Shown here: piece after piece, positions 1 through 8,298 of the stretch
Numbering within the stretch: the stretch's first letter is position 1
Layout of the letters: the number at the start of each line of letters is the position of its first letter
Assembly: GCA_900549545.1 (NCBI GenBank)
Contig: URPA01000016.1
Location: forward strand, 1 to 34,178
Origin: an uncultured Eubacteriales bacterium
GTDB taxonomy: Bacteria; Bacillota; Clostridia; Oscillospirales; Oscillospiraceae
DNA: 34,178 bases
Reading direction: 5' to 3'
Position numbers and translations under genes: made by a program
Notes under the pieces: model-generated
Databases searched by the model: none
Told to the model about the DNA's origin: nothing
The model's input: the letters and a program-made list of their open reading frames with translations, nothing else

Positions 1-17
1 TTTCAATTAGGGTGGTT

Positions 18-97
18 CTTAGGAGGGGAAGAAAACGAAATCTTCCCCTCCTAAGTGTCTCTCTTTGCAACTTTCTCTTGACATCAAGAGAAAGTTG
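18..97. repeat. two adjacent perfect hairpins
   Basis: Bases 18-32 pair perfectly with 41-55 (15 bp, 8-base loop). Bases 68-81 pair perfectly with 84-97 (14 bp, almost no loop). The flanks at 10-17 and 98-105 are nearly complementary, so the whole could fold as a three-way junction. No U-tract follows, so these do not look like simple terminators. A dispersed repeat or MITE end is the likeliest explanation. Confidence 0.6.
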
Positions 98-129
98 AAC
101 CCACCATTTGCTTTTGACGAGCCATAGAA

Positions 130-180
130 CCCTCTCCGTCACGGCTTCGCCGTGCCACCTCTCCCAAAGTGAGAGGCAAG
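130..180. repeat. dispersed palindromic repeat, copy 1
   Basis: It contains CACGGC-TTC-GCCGTG and CCTCTC-CCAAAGT-GAGAGG hairpins. It shares the plan (CTC.GTCAC hairpin, then a second GC-rich hairpin) with copies at 230-284, 325-384 and 34006-34057. It does not code. Confidence 0.5.
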
Positions 181-229
181 TGAGCTGCGGTGTTTATTTT
201 TCGCTTTCCGTTAAAAATCTGCACCGCTC

Positions 230-284
230 AAAGGCTCCCTTGTGTAAAGGGAGCTGACACGGTATGGCCGTGACTGAGGGATTG
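230..284. repeat. dispersed palindromic repeat, copy 2 (inverted)
   Basis: Read on the minus strand it gives CCCTCAGTCACGG, then GTGTCAGCTCCC and a GGGAGC arm, the same order as copy 3 and the copy near the right end. It is a MITE-like element in the opposite orientation. Confidence 0.55.
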
Positions 285-324
285 TAAATTCGAGGTATTC
301 TGAGCAAAAGCTGATCACAGCACT

Positions 325-384
325 GGTAACGACCTCTCAGTCACCTACGCTGACAGATCCCCTTACGCAGGGGAGCCGTGGCCT
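325..384. repeat. dispersed palindromic repeat, copy 3
   Basis: It carries CGACCTCTCAGTCA, CTACGCTGACAG and a CCCCTTACGCAGGGG hairpin. The same words occur in the same order at 34006-34057 with few changes. Such elements are frequent between genes in gut Clostridia. Confidence 0.6.
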
Positions 385-488
385 TGCTTTGGACAAAGGC
401 CAAAGCATAGAACGACCACTTCACTATTACTTGATAAACTGACAGGCACCCCACAAAATTTACCCTTGCCCCTTTGAAAACTATAAAC

Positions 489-527
489 CGAGCATGAACG
501 TATATACAGCGTTCATGCTCGTTTTTT
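489..527 (+). terminator. rho-independent terminator
   Basis: CGAGCATGAACG (489-500) pairs perfectly with CGTTCATGCTCG (510-521), followed by TTTTTT. It ends a + strand transcript that starts to the left, outside the window or within the repeats. Confidence 0.85.
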
Positions 528-620
528 AATCTTTTCTTAGAATTTGGCGGTACTATGATAAAAAGGGCATATTTTGTGGTTTTTAGGCCAATGAATAGAC
601 AAAAAGGCGTATTTGTTGTG

Positions 621-649
621 TTGTCAATTTATTACACTTATACTATAAT
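621..649 (+). promoter_or_regulatory. sigma-70-type promoter of the YhgE operon
   Basis: TTGTCA at 621-626 and a perfect TATAAT at 644-649 are separated by 17 bases in an AT-rich stretch about 60 bases before the first start codon. It should drive the four-gene operon at 710-6160. Confidence 0.8.
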
Positions 650-709
650 TTATTTATAACTGCTTTGTGGAGATTTATACTGCCGATACGGCAGAATGGA
701 GATTAAAAT

Positions 710-2779
710 ATGGGAAATGTTTTGAGGATATTTTTCTCAGACCTTCGCAATATAGGGGCGCATTTTTTCTCGCTGGTGATAGCGCTGGCTGTGCTGCTGA
801 TCCCGGCGCTGTATGCCTGGGTCAATATCTACGCCAACACTGACCCCTATGGCAACACCGGGAACATCAAAATCGCCCTGGCCTCCTATGACAGGGGCTA
901 TACCGACGAGGACGGGACGTACATAAACGCCGGGCAGGAGATAATTGAGGACATCTGCAAGTCCAAGGCTATCGACTGGACACCGGTGGACGACGCGGAC
1001 GAGGCCATAAACAAGGTGCGCTCCGGGGAGTATTACGCGGCGCTTATTATGGAGGAAAACCTCTCGCGCAACATGTATAACATCACCGAGGCCCTGCGGG
1101 ATAAAAACCCCTCCATAACCTTCTACCAGAACGCGAAGGTCAACGCCATTGCCAACAAGATAACCACAACCGCCGCCACAACGGCCGAGCACAATATCCA
1201 GGTCAAGTACCTGAGCATCCTGATAGAAAACCTGCTTGAGAATGTCAAAGAAGGGCTTGACGAGGTCGATGCCGAAGCGCGGATGGACGCGCTTGTGGAC
1301 ATGATTACACGGCTGCGGGACAATCTCTTTAAGTACAGCAGTGCCGTGGAGAGCCTTCAGGCGCTGGACACGAACCTTGTCGGCACAATTGACGAGGCGC
1401 TCAAGCATGATTACGGCGTGTCGCAGGGCGCGATTGACAACATCGCCAATGCCGAGGCCGCCATCGCAAACATCAAGGGCGCCGTGCTCGGGCGGCTTGA
1501 CAGCTTTGACGCCCGTCTCTCCGGCATTGAGGATACACTTAATGGCATGGGCGGGGGCGCGGTGTCCGAAGAGGCGCTTGCAGCGCTGCTCACGAGCGTT
1601 TCCGCCGCGAAATCCGATATGCAGAGCATCAGGGACTCGCTCCCCGCGGGCTCCGCCGGGGCAAACGCCGCCGACAGGATGATAGACCTGCTGACGCGGA
1701 TGGAGGAGCAGATTAAAACCGCGCAGGATTACGGCGTCAGCGGCCTGCCGATTACTGACATTCTCGGCAACTGGCAGGAGCGCATTGCAAACCTGCGCGC
1801 GCTCAACCAGAACCAGCTCCGCCCGGCGCTTGAGCTTCTGTTTGACGGCATGGCCAAGGACATGCAGACGCTCTATGCCCTTTTAAACAGTGTTGACGCC
1901 AGCATGGTCAATATCCCCTCGGTGCTTGAATCGTCCAAGGCGGCGCTGCTCTCGCTGAGCGACTCCATAGATTACCTGCAAAACTTCCTCAGCGGCGCGG
2001 CCATGACGGCGGACGAGCTTCTGGACAAGGTCGTTGAGCTGCGCGACAGCGGAAAGCTGGACGAGCTTATCACGCTGCTTGACGGCGACCCGGAGGAGTT
2101 TGCGGACTTCCTGTCCCAGCCGGTGCAGGTGGTGACGGAGGCGGTCTACCCCGTGGAGAATTACGGCTCAGCCGTGGCCCCGTTCTACTCGACCCTTGCC
2201 ATATGGGTGGGCGGCGTCGTGCTCGCGGCCATATTCAAGACCGAGGCCGAGCCGGAGGACTATCTCCCCCGGCAGATGAAGCGGCGGCATCTCTTCTGGG
2301 GCCGCTTTGCCACCTTCTTCTTCCTGAGCCTGCTCCAGTCGCTCATCATCGTCTGGGGCGATATACATTTGCTGCACTGCCAGTGCCTCGACCCGCCGAT
2401 GTTCTATCTCTGCGGCGCGCTGACGGCGTTTGTGTTTACCTCGCTCATCTTCTCGCTGGTGCTGGCCTTTGGCGACGTGGGCAAGGCCATCGTCGTTGTC
2501 ATCATGATAACCCAGATCGCCGGCTCGAGCGGTACATATCCGATTGAGATCCTGCCGCCTATCTTCAGCGCGATATATCTGTTTTTCCCCTTCCCATACG
2601 CCATAAACGCCATGCGCGAGGCGATGTTCGGCATGTATGGCTGGGATATTTACATGTATCTGCTGGAGCTGATGGTCTTTGCCGTGCTGGGACTGCTGAT
2701 TGGGCTGCTTGTCCGGCGCTCCTTCGTGAAGGTCAAGCTCTTTGTGGAAGAGGAGATAGAAAGGACGGGGATACTCTGA
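710..2779 (+). CDS. YhgE/Pip family membrane protein
   Basis: A 689-residue protein of the YhgE/Pip (phage infection protein) family, which shares a membrane region with ABC-2 type permeases and is related to EsaA of type VII secretion. One membrane segment lies at about 16-38. A long extracytoplasmic region with alpha-helical, probably coiled-coil stretches (about 40-480) follows, then five or six C-terminal membrane segments (about 485-675) including the PFPYAINAMREA motif. The start is ATG 710 with GGAG about ten bases upstream. The stop codon shares one base with the next gene. The family role is poorly known: phage reception in lactococci, and possible export or envelope functions elsewhere. 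Family assignment is firm from overall architecture; function is not established. Confidence 0.9.
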   Translation: MGNVLRIFFSDLRNIGAHFFSLVIALAVLLIPALYAWVNIYANTDPYGNTGNIKIALASYDRGYTDEDGTYINAGQEIIEDICKSKAIDWTPVDDADEAINKVRSGEYYAALIMEENLSRNMYNITEALRDKNPSITFYQNAKVNAIANKITTTAATTAEHNIQVKYLSILIENLLENVKEGLDEVDAEARMDALVDMITRLRDNLFKYSSAVESLQALDTNLVGTIDEALKHDYGVSQGAIDNIANAEAAIANIKGAVLGRLDSFDARLSGIEDTLNGMGGGAVSEEALAALLTSVSAAKSDMQSIRDSLPAGSAGANAADRMIDLLTRMEEQIKTAQDYGVSGLPITDILGNWQERIANLRALNQNQLRPALELLFDGMAKDMQTLYALLNSVDASMVNIPSVLESSKAALLSLSDSIDYLQNFLSGAAMTADELLDKVVELRDSGKLDELITLLDGDPEEFADFLSQPVQVVTEAVYPVENYGSAVAPFYSTLAIWVGGVVLAAIFKTEAEPEDYLPRQMKRRHLFWGRFATFFFLSLLQSLIIVWGDIHLLHCQCLDPPMFYLCGALTAFVFTSLIFSLVLAFGDVGKAIVVVIMITQIAGSSGTYPIEILPPIFSAIYLFFPFPYAINAMREAMFGMYGWDIYMYLLELMVFAVLGLLIGLLVRRSFVKVKLFVEEEIERTGIL

Positions 2780-3387
2780 TGGCAGACAGCAAAATGAAAA
2801 ACAGGGCCTATGCCCCCCGGCATCTGTCCGGGCAGAGCACCTCTGCTCCCGCCCCGGCCGCCATGCGCAGCGACGAGGGCCGCTACCGGAGCACCGCCAA
2901 AACCAAAATGAAGCGGCGGGAGCTTATAACCGGGCCGAACAATCTGCTGAAGGAGGCCGCCGAGAGCCGCCAGCGGATAGTTGCCCCGGTCAACCGCCAG
3001 CTTATCGAGTTTGCCGAGCGCAGCCATGAGCTCAACCGCCGCCGCATGAGAAACGGCGTTATCTGGCTTTTCGTGCTGCCGGTGCTGCTGCTCATTATCC
3101 GCAACATGACCGACAGCTCCAAGGTGGCCTTCCTTATCATATGGATATTCGGGATGTTCATAATCTCCGCCTTTCTGCTGATGGTGTCCTATTCCGACAA
3201 CGACCTTCAGGAGCGGCTGCACGCGCTGCAAAGCGCGATTCCCTACGTCGAGGAGACGGAGCTTGACACGCTGCACCTGGACGATGACCTGCGTGAGCTG
3301 CGCGAGCGGGAGCAGAACCTCGGCCGGGCCATAAAGGAGCACATCGCCGAGCGCGTGGGAAAGGAGGCGGAGAATGAAAAAGATTAA
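2779..3387 (+). CDS. small two-helix membrane protein between YhgE genes
   Basis: A 202-residue protein that I do not recognise. The first 90 residues are basic and probably cytoplasmic. Two hydrophobic helices follow at about 92-110 and 117-137, forming a hairpin, then an acidic, charged C-terminal helix (about 140-200) rich in Glu, Arg and Leu that may form a coiled coil. It starts one base inside the upstream YhgE stop codon and ends 14 bases inside the downstream YhgE gene, so all three should be co-translated. The placement suggests an accessory subunit or assembly factor for the two YhgE proteins; this is inference from context only. Confidence 0.8.
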   Translation: MADSKMKNRAYAPRHLSGQSTSAPAPAAMRSDEGRYRSTAKTKMKRRELITGPNNLLKEAAESRQRIVAPVNRQLIEFAERSHELNRRRMRNGVIWLFVLPVLLLIIRNMTDSSKVAFLIIWIFGMFIISAFLLMVSYSDNDLQERLHALQSAIPYVEETELDTLHLDDDLRELREREQNLGRAIKEHIAERVGKEAENEKD

Positions 3388-5530
3388 AGCCCTCTCCCGC
3401 AATGACGCGCACCACATCCGCGTCAGCGTTGTGGCTATCATCACAATAATGGGCCTTTGCATAGTGCCCTGCCTCTACGCCTGGTTCAACATTTTCTCCA
3501 ACTGGGCGCCATACGGGAATGACTCCACCTCCCGCATCAAGGTCTCCGTCGCGTCGGTGGACAGGGGCGCGTCGATTCTCGGCAAGAAGCTCAATGTGGG
3601 CGATCAGGTTATGACCGCGCTTGAGGCAAACTCCCAGATCGGCTGGGTCTTCTGCGACAGCGAGGAGGAAGCGCTCGAGAAGGTGTACAGCAGCGATTGC
3701 TACGCGGCGCTTATCGTGCCGGAGGATTTTAGCGAGAACATCGTCAGCTTCCTGAGCCTCGATTTTGTCCACCCGGAGCTGATATACTATGAAAACGGCA
3801 AGAAAAACGCCATCGCCCCCAAAATAACCGGGCAGGCGAAAACCGCCGTGCAGCAGGAGGTCAACGCCACCTTCCTGCAAACCCTTGTCTCCGCCGCGTC
3901 GGAGATAATAAGCATCATGGACGCAAACGGCATCGACGCCGAGACCCTTGTCAAAAACCTCAGCAGCGCCGCGACGGACCTCAATGAAAAGCTGGACGAC
4001 TGCTCGGCCATGCTTGTGTCGCTCGCCAATCTCACCGGGGCGACGCGGAGCATGATGCTCGCCTCCAGCTCCCTTGTCATCAACATGTCCGACTCCATGG
4101 GCCTCTCCGGTGATTTAGTCAGCGGCGTGGGTGAAAATCTCGCCCAGATGGGGACATCCATCCATGATATTCAGGAGCAGATAAAGCAGGATCTGGGCCT
4201 GACGCGGCAGAATACCCAGCTTATTGCCAGAAATTACCGGACAGCTGCCCAGAGCCCGGAGGAGTACAACAAATTCGTGGAAAACTCCGCCCAGACGCAG
4301 ACAGAGCTGAATAACCTGCAAAGCCAGACCCAGACCGCCGCCGAGCTCAACAGCGCCCTGGGCTATACCTCTGTCTCCAACGAGCTGGAGACTGCCGCCG
4401 CTCAGATAGGCGAGCTCTCGCAGATGACCGGGGAGCTGGCGCCCATTGACCCAAACGACCCCGACCAGTGGGCGGAGGCTCAGGTAAAGATGCAGCAGGC
4501 GGCGGATAAGGCCGCCGAGGTGGACGACTCGATCCTTCGCGCGGCGGAGGCCAGCAATATTGTGTCCCTGCCCACGATACAGGATAACTTTGACCGGATA
4601 AACGCCTCAATGCAAAATCTCAGCCAGCTGCTTGATGGTTTGCAGATAAAGGTGTACAATGCAGGGGCGACGCTGTATAATCTTTCCACGGCGCTGGGAA
4701 CGCTCAACTCCGGCCTGTATCAGACCCTTGACAGCGTAAACGAGGCCCGCGAGAAGCTGACAGAGCTGGCGGATTTCCTTGAGGCGCTCTCTGAGAGCAA
4801 GTTCCTTGCCGAGGTTATTGACATCCTGCGCGAGGGCGAGGATGTGCTTGACAGCCATGTCGCCTCCCCGATAAAGGTGGAGGATAAGATAATGTTTCCC
4901 GCCGAGCAGCATTACGGCTCCCAGATGGCCGCGTTTTACACGATGCTTGCCCAGTGGGTGGGCGCACTGTTCTGCGCGGTGCTGCTCAAGACGCACAGAG
5001 TCCGCGGCGACGAGCCAAAGAACATGAACGTTGTGCAGCACTATCTGGGCCGGTACGCGGTGTTTCTGTTCGTGGGTGTTGCACAGGCGCTCATCGTCTC
5101 GCTGGGCGATGTGCTGTATGTGGATATCGTCTGCGCCCATCCGGGGCTGTTCGTGCTGGCCTCGGTCGTGGCGGGCATATGCTTTGTCACCATCAACTAC
5201 ATGCTGGTGTACACTCTCGGCGCGGCGGGGCTCGCGGTGTCCGTCATCGTGATGCTCGTGCAGGTAGCCGGAGCGGGCGGCACCTTCCCGGTGGAGGTTC
5301 TGCCAAAGGTGTTTGGCTATATCTACCCCTACATGCCCTTCAAGTTCGGCATGAACGCCATGCGTGAGGCTGTCAGCGGCCTGTATCAGGGCTATTACCT
5401 GCACAATATTCTCGTGCTTGTGGGCATCACTCTTGGCACCTTCCCGGTTGCGGCGCTCATCTACCGCCCGGCGAAGCTCCTCAACGATATCCTTGAAAAG
5501 GCGAAAAAACAGAGCAAAATTATGACTTGA
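3374..5530 (+). CDS. YhgE/Pip family membrane protein (second copy)
   Basis: A 718-residue paralogue of the protein at 710, with the same plan: N-terminal helix with the YAWFNIFSNWAPYGN stretch matching YAWVNIYANTDPYGN of the first copy, a long helical extracytoplasmic domain (about 40-510), and C-terminal membrane segments with PFKFGMNAMREA. The start ATG 3374 has GGAGG six bases upstream, inside the previous gene. The central domains have diverged far more than the membrane parts, which suggests the pair forms a heteromer rather than being a redundant recent duplication. That last point is inference. Confidence 0.9.
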   Translation: MKKIKALSRNDAHHIRVSVVAIITIMGLCIVPCLYAWFNIFSNWAPYGNDSTSRIKVSVASVDRGASILGKKLNVGDQVMTALEANSQIGWVFCDSEEEALEKVYSSDCYAALIVPEDFSENIVSFLSLDFVHPELIYYENGKKNAIAPKITGQAKTAVQQEVNATFLQTLVSAASEIISIMDANGIDAETLVKNLSSAATDLNEKLDDCSAMLVSLANLTGATRSMMLASSSLVINMSDSMGLSGDLVSGVGENLAQMGTSIHDIQEQIKQDLGLTRQNTQLIARNYRTAAQSPEEYNKFVENSAQTQTELNNLQSQTQTAAELNSALGYTSVSNELETAAAQIGELSQMTGELAPIDPNDPDQWAEAQVKMQQAADKAAEVDDSILRAAEASNIVSLPTIQDNFDRINASMQNLSQLLDGLQIKVYNAGATLYNLSTALGTLNSGLYQTLDSVNEAREKLTELADFLEALSESKFLAEVIDILREGEDVLDSHVASPIKVEDKIMFPAEQHYGSQMAAFYTMLAQWVGALFCAVLLKTHRVRGDEPKNMNVVQHYLGRYAVFLFVGVAQALIVSLGDVLYVDIVCAHPGLFVLASVVAGICFVTINYMLVYTLGAAGLAVSVIVMLVQVAGAGGTFPVEVLPKVFGYIYPYMPFKFGMNAMREAVSGLYQGYYLHNILVLVGITLGTFPVAALIYRPAKLLNDILEKAKKQSKIMT

Positions 5531-5533
5531 TCG

Positions 5534-6160
5534 GTGATTGAATTGGAAAACAGCTATACCATAATAACCGGGGGCGACTTTGCCCCCATCCCGCACCTGC
5601 CCGAGGCGGAGCATATCATTGCCTGCGACAAGGGCTATGAATATGCCCTGCGCTGCGGCATCGAGCCGGAGCTTGTCATCGGGGATTTTGACTCCTGCTC
5701 CGTCTCTCCCGTGGAGGGCGTCCCGATGGAGCGCTTTCGCAAGGAGAAGGACGACACGGACACCATGATTGCCGTGCGCCACGCGCTGGATGCCGGCGCG
5801 GAGCATATAAACCTCCTCTGCGCGCTCGGCGGGCGGCTTGATCATCTGCTGGGGAACCTCCAATCTGCCGTTTTCGCGGCGAAGCGGGGAGTGCCCGTCA
5901 CGATTCGGGATGAGGATACCGGGATTATGGTGCTGCCGCCGTGTGAGCTCACAATTGACAGGCGTGAGGGCTTTTCCCTGTCGCTCATTGCAGCGACCGA
6001 CGAGTGCACCGGCGTGTGCATCTCCGGTGTGAAGTACCCGCTTGATAACGCGATTGTCACAAACGCTTTCCCCATCGGCGTCAGCAACGAGTGGCGCGCG
6101 GACACGGCGCGGCTCAGCTTCAAAAGCGGCGTGCTGATGGTTATAATGTGCAGACTATAA
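5534..6160 (+). CDS. thiamine pyrophosphokinase
   Basis: About 208 residues, the usual length for bacterial thiamine pyrophosphokinase, which makes thiamine diphosphate from thiamine and ATP. It shows the family signatures IACDKGYEYAL (29-39), GDFDS (50-54) and EKDDTDTMIA (71-80), whose acidic residues bind metal and ATP, plus GGRLDH near residue 100. It follows the YhgE stop by three bases. The likely start is GTG 5534, with no good ribosome site of its own, so translation probably depends on coupling to the upstream gene. No TPP riboswitch is visible. Its linkage with YhgE genes has no obvious functional meaning. Confidence 0.9.
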   Translation: MIELENSYTIITGGDFAPIPHLPEAEHIIACDKGYEYALRCGIEPELVIGDFDSCSVSPVEGVPMERFRKEKDDTDTMIAVRHALDAGAEHINLLCALGGRLDHLLGNLQSAVFAAKRGVPVTIRDEDTGIMVLPPCELTIDRREGFSLSLIAATDECTGVCISGVKYPLDNAIVTNAFPIGVSNEWRADTARLSFKSGVLMVIMCRL

Positions 6161-6196
6161 TATTTTGTAGACAAAGGCAGAGCCTATATATAGTCT

Positions 6197-6234
6197 AACA
6201 TCCCCCGCCTTCCTTTGAGAAAGCGGGGGATGTT
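6197..6234. terminator. convergent intergenic hairpin
   Basis: AACATCCCCCGC (6197-6208) pairs perfectly with GCGGGGGATGTT (6223-6234). It lies between the convergent thiamine pyrophosphokinase and recG genes. There is no clear U-tract on either strand, but the 12-bp GC-rich stem suits a bidirectional terminator. Confidence 0.65.
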
Positions 6235-6246
6235 GTGCATATAAAT

Positions 6247-8298
6247 TCAGTTAAATCCCTGCGCGTTTTTGCTAAACAGCAGCTCCACGCGCTCACGCAG
6301 GGCGGGGTGGTTTTCAAGCTCGGGGTCGGCGGCAAGGAGGGCGTTTGCCTCGTCCTGCGCCTGCTGCATGAGCTGGGCATCGGCGCCAAGCTCCGCCATA
6401 TGCAGCTCCGGCAAGCCGTGCTGCCGGGAGCCGAAAAAGTCCCCCGGCCCGCGCAGGCGCAGATCCTCCTCAGAAATCCTGAAGCCGTCGTTGGTGCGGG
6501 TCATTATCTTGAGCCTGCGGCGCACGTCCTCCCCGTCACTGTCGGAGACGAGGACACAGTAGCTCTTGTGCTGCCCGCGCCCGACGCGCCCGCGCAGCTG
6601 GTGAAGCTGGCTCAGGCCGAAGCGCTCGGCGTTTTCGACCACGATGAGCGACGCATTCGGCACATCGACGCCGACCTCAATGACCGTGGTGGAGACTAAA
6701 ATATCGATATCCCCATGGACAAAGGCGGCCATCACCGCGTCCTTATCCTTGGACTTGAGCCGCCCGTGGATGCAGCCGACGCTTAAATCCGGGAACACAC
6801 CGGCAAGCTCCCTGGCGTGCTCCTCGGCGGACTTGAGCTTTTGCGGCAGCTCCTCATTCTCCTCGACCATCGGGCAGACGATAAACACCTGCCGCCCCTG
6901 CTCGACCTGCTTGCGGATGAAGCCGTTGAGCCGCGCGCGGTAGCTCTCGTCCACGGCAAAGGTGTCCACCTTCTGCCGGCCGGGGGGCAGCTCGTCAATT
7001 ATCGAGACATCCAGCTCCCCGTAGATTATCAGCGCAAGAGTGCGCGGGATGGGCGTTGCGGACATAACGAGCACATGGGGCTTTTCGCCCTTTGAGACAA
7101 GCCGGGAGCGCTGCTCGACGCCGAAGCGGTGCTGCTCATCCGTCACTACAAGGCCGAGGCGCTTTAGCTCTACGCCCTCGCTGAGTATGGCGTGCGTGCC
7201 GACGACAAGGTCAAATTCGCCCAGCGCAAGAAGCTCCTTTGTCTTGCGCTTTTCAGCCGCCGTCATTGCGCCGGTCAGCCGGACGATGCGCAGGCCGAGA
7301 GGGGAGAGCAGCTTCGTCAGCGTTTCAAAATGCTGCTCGGCCAGAATCTCAGTCGGCGCCATGAAGGCGCTGCTGCGCCCGTTTTTGAAGGCGTACCACA
7401 CCAGCGCCGCGGCGACAAGGGTCTTGCCGCTGCCGACGTCTCCCTGCACAAGGCGGTTCATCTCCGCCCCGGAGCGCATATCCTCCAGCGCCTCATTGAC
7501 GCAGCGCCGCTGCGCCCCGGTGGGGGAAAAGGGCATGGCCCGCCAGAATTCCTCAATTTTGCCCTCGGGCATGGCTATCCCGCCGGAGCGACCGCGCTGG
7601 CCGCGCATACGGCCCAGAGCACAGGCGAGGACAAAAAGCTCCTCAAACACCAGCCGCCGCCGCGCGGCGTCCAGCGATTTTTCATCGGCGGGGAAGTGGA
7701 TGTTCTTATAGGCAAAATCGACCGGAGCGAGGCGGAGCTTATCCCGCAGGCTTGCGGGCAGCAGCTCCGGGAGACTGCCGAGACACTGCCCCAGCGCCTG
7801 CTCAACGGCGCCGCTGATGTCCTTCGCGGAGAGGCCCGCGCTGAGCTTGTACACCGGGACGATCTTCCCTGTGACCCGGCGGGGGCCGTCCTCAGGCTCA
7901 GCGATGGGGTTTGTCATGCTCCGGTGATTGCCGCTGACCTGCATCTTGCCATAGAAATAATAGCTCTCGCCACGGCGGAACTTGTCCTTCATATAGGACT
8001 GATTAAAGTAGCTTATATCCACCGCGCCGCTGCCATCCACCGCGCGAAAGCGCACAATATCAAGCCCCCGGCGGATGCGGCTAAGGCGCGGCGTGTCCGC
8101 CACCAGTGCGCACACGCACACGCTCTCCCCATCAAGGGTCAGGGCAATGTGGCTCAGATGGCTTCTGTCCTCATATCTCCGTGGAAAATACGAAAGCAGG
8201 TCAAACAGGGAAAAGACGCCCAGCTTATTAAACGCCTGCGCCTTTTTATCCCCTATCCCTCTCAGACCACGGATATTCGCGTTAATATCGCCCATCAT
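6247..8298 (-). CDS. recG: ATP-dependent DNA helicase RecG
   Basis: A 683-residue RecG, the helicase that remodels stalled replication forks and branched recombination intermediates. The N-terminal wedge/OB domain occupies about 1-180. The helicase core has Walker A GDVGSGKT (286-293), a DEQH box (VTDEQHRFGVEQR), MSATPIPRT (motif III) and a late QLRGRVGRG motif. Length and motif order are normal for the family. The start is ATG 8298 (a second Met follows at codon 2); it overlaps the apbE stop by four bases (ATGA), so it is translationally coupled as the last gene of the AKR-apbE-recG operon. Confidence 0.96.
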   Translation of the reverse strand: MMGDINANIRGLRGIGDKKAQAFNKLGVFSLFDLLSYFPRRYEDRSHLSHIALTLDGESVCVCALVADTPRLSRIRRGLDIVRFRAVDGSGAVDISYFNQSYMKDKFRRGESYYFYGKMQVSGNHRSMTNPIAEPEDGPRRVTGKIVPVYKLSAGLSAKDISGAVEQALGQCLGSLPELLPASLRDKLRLAPVDFAYKNIHFPADEKSLDAARRRLVFEELFVLACALGRMRGQRGRSGGIAMPEGKIEEFWRAMPFSPTGAQRRCVNEALEDMRSGAEMNRLVQGDVGSGKTLVAAALVWYAFKNGRSSAFMAPTEILAEQHFETLTKLLSPLGLRIVRLTGAMTAAEKRKTKELLALGEFDLVVGTHAILSEGVELKRLGLVVTDEQHRFGVEQRSRLVSKGEKPHVLVMSATPIPRTLALIIYGELDVSIIDELPPGRQKVDTFAVDESYRARLNGFIRKQVEQGRQVFIVCPMVEENEELPQKLKSAEEHARELAGVFPDLSVGCIHGRLKSKDKDAVMAAFVHGDIDILVSTTVIEVGVDVPNASLIVVENAERFGLSQLHQLRGRVGRGQHKSYCVLVSDSDGEDVRRRLKIMTRTNDGFRISEEDLRLRGPGDFFGSRQHGLPELHMAELGADAQLMQQAQDEANALLAADPELENHPALRERVELLFSKNAQGFN

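Larger units (their letters stand above)
1..709. other. gene-free repeat-rich region
   Basis: No convincing coding frame is present in these 709 bases. The stretch holds two adjacent perfect hairpins at its left edge, three copies of a dispersed palindromic repeat, a strong rho-independent terminator and, at its right end, the promoter of the YhgE operon. The terminator on the + strand has no gene upstream inside the window, so it probably ends a transcript that begins outside, or a small RNA made from the repeats. Base composition becomes AT-rich after about 400. Confidence 0.7.

Noticed and set aside
710..5530. Type VII secretion locus
   Set aside because: YhgE proteins are related to EsaA, but no EssC ATPase, WXG100 or other T7SS component is in the window.
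5400..5534. TPP riboswitch ahead of thiamine pyrophosphokinase
   Set aside because: There is only a three-base gap after the YhgE gene and no THI-box-like sequence was seen.
4607..5863. Minus-strand open frame of 418 codons
   Set aside because: Shadow of the second YhgE gene and the thiamine pyrophosphokinase gene; His/Arg/Gln-rich, with no credible ribosome site.
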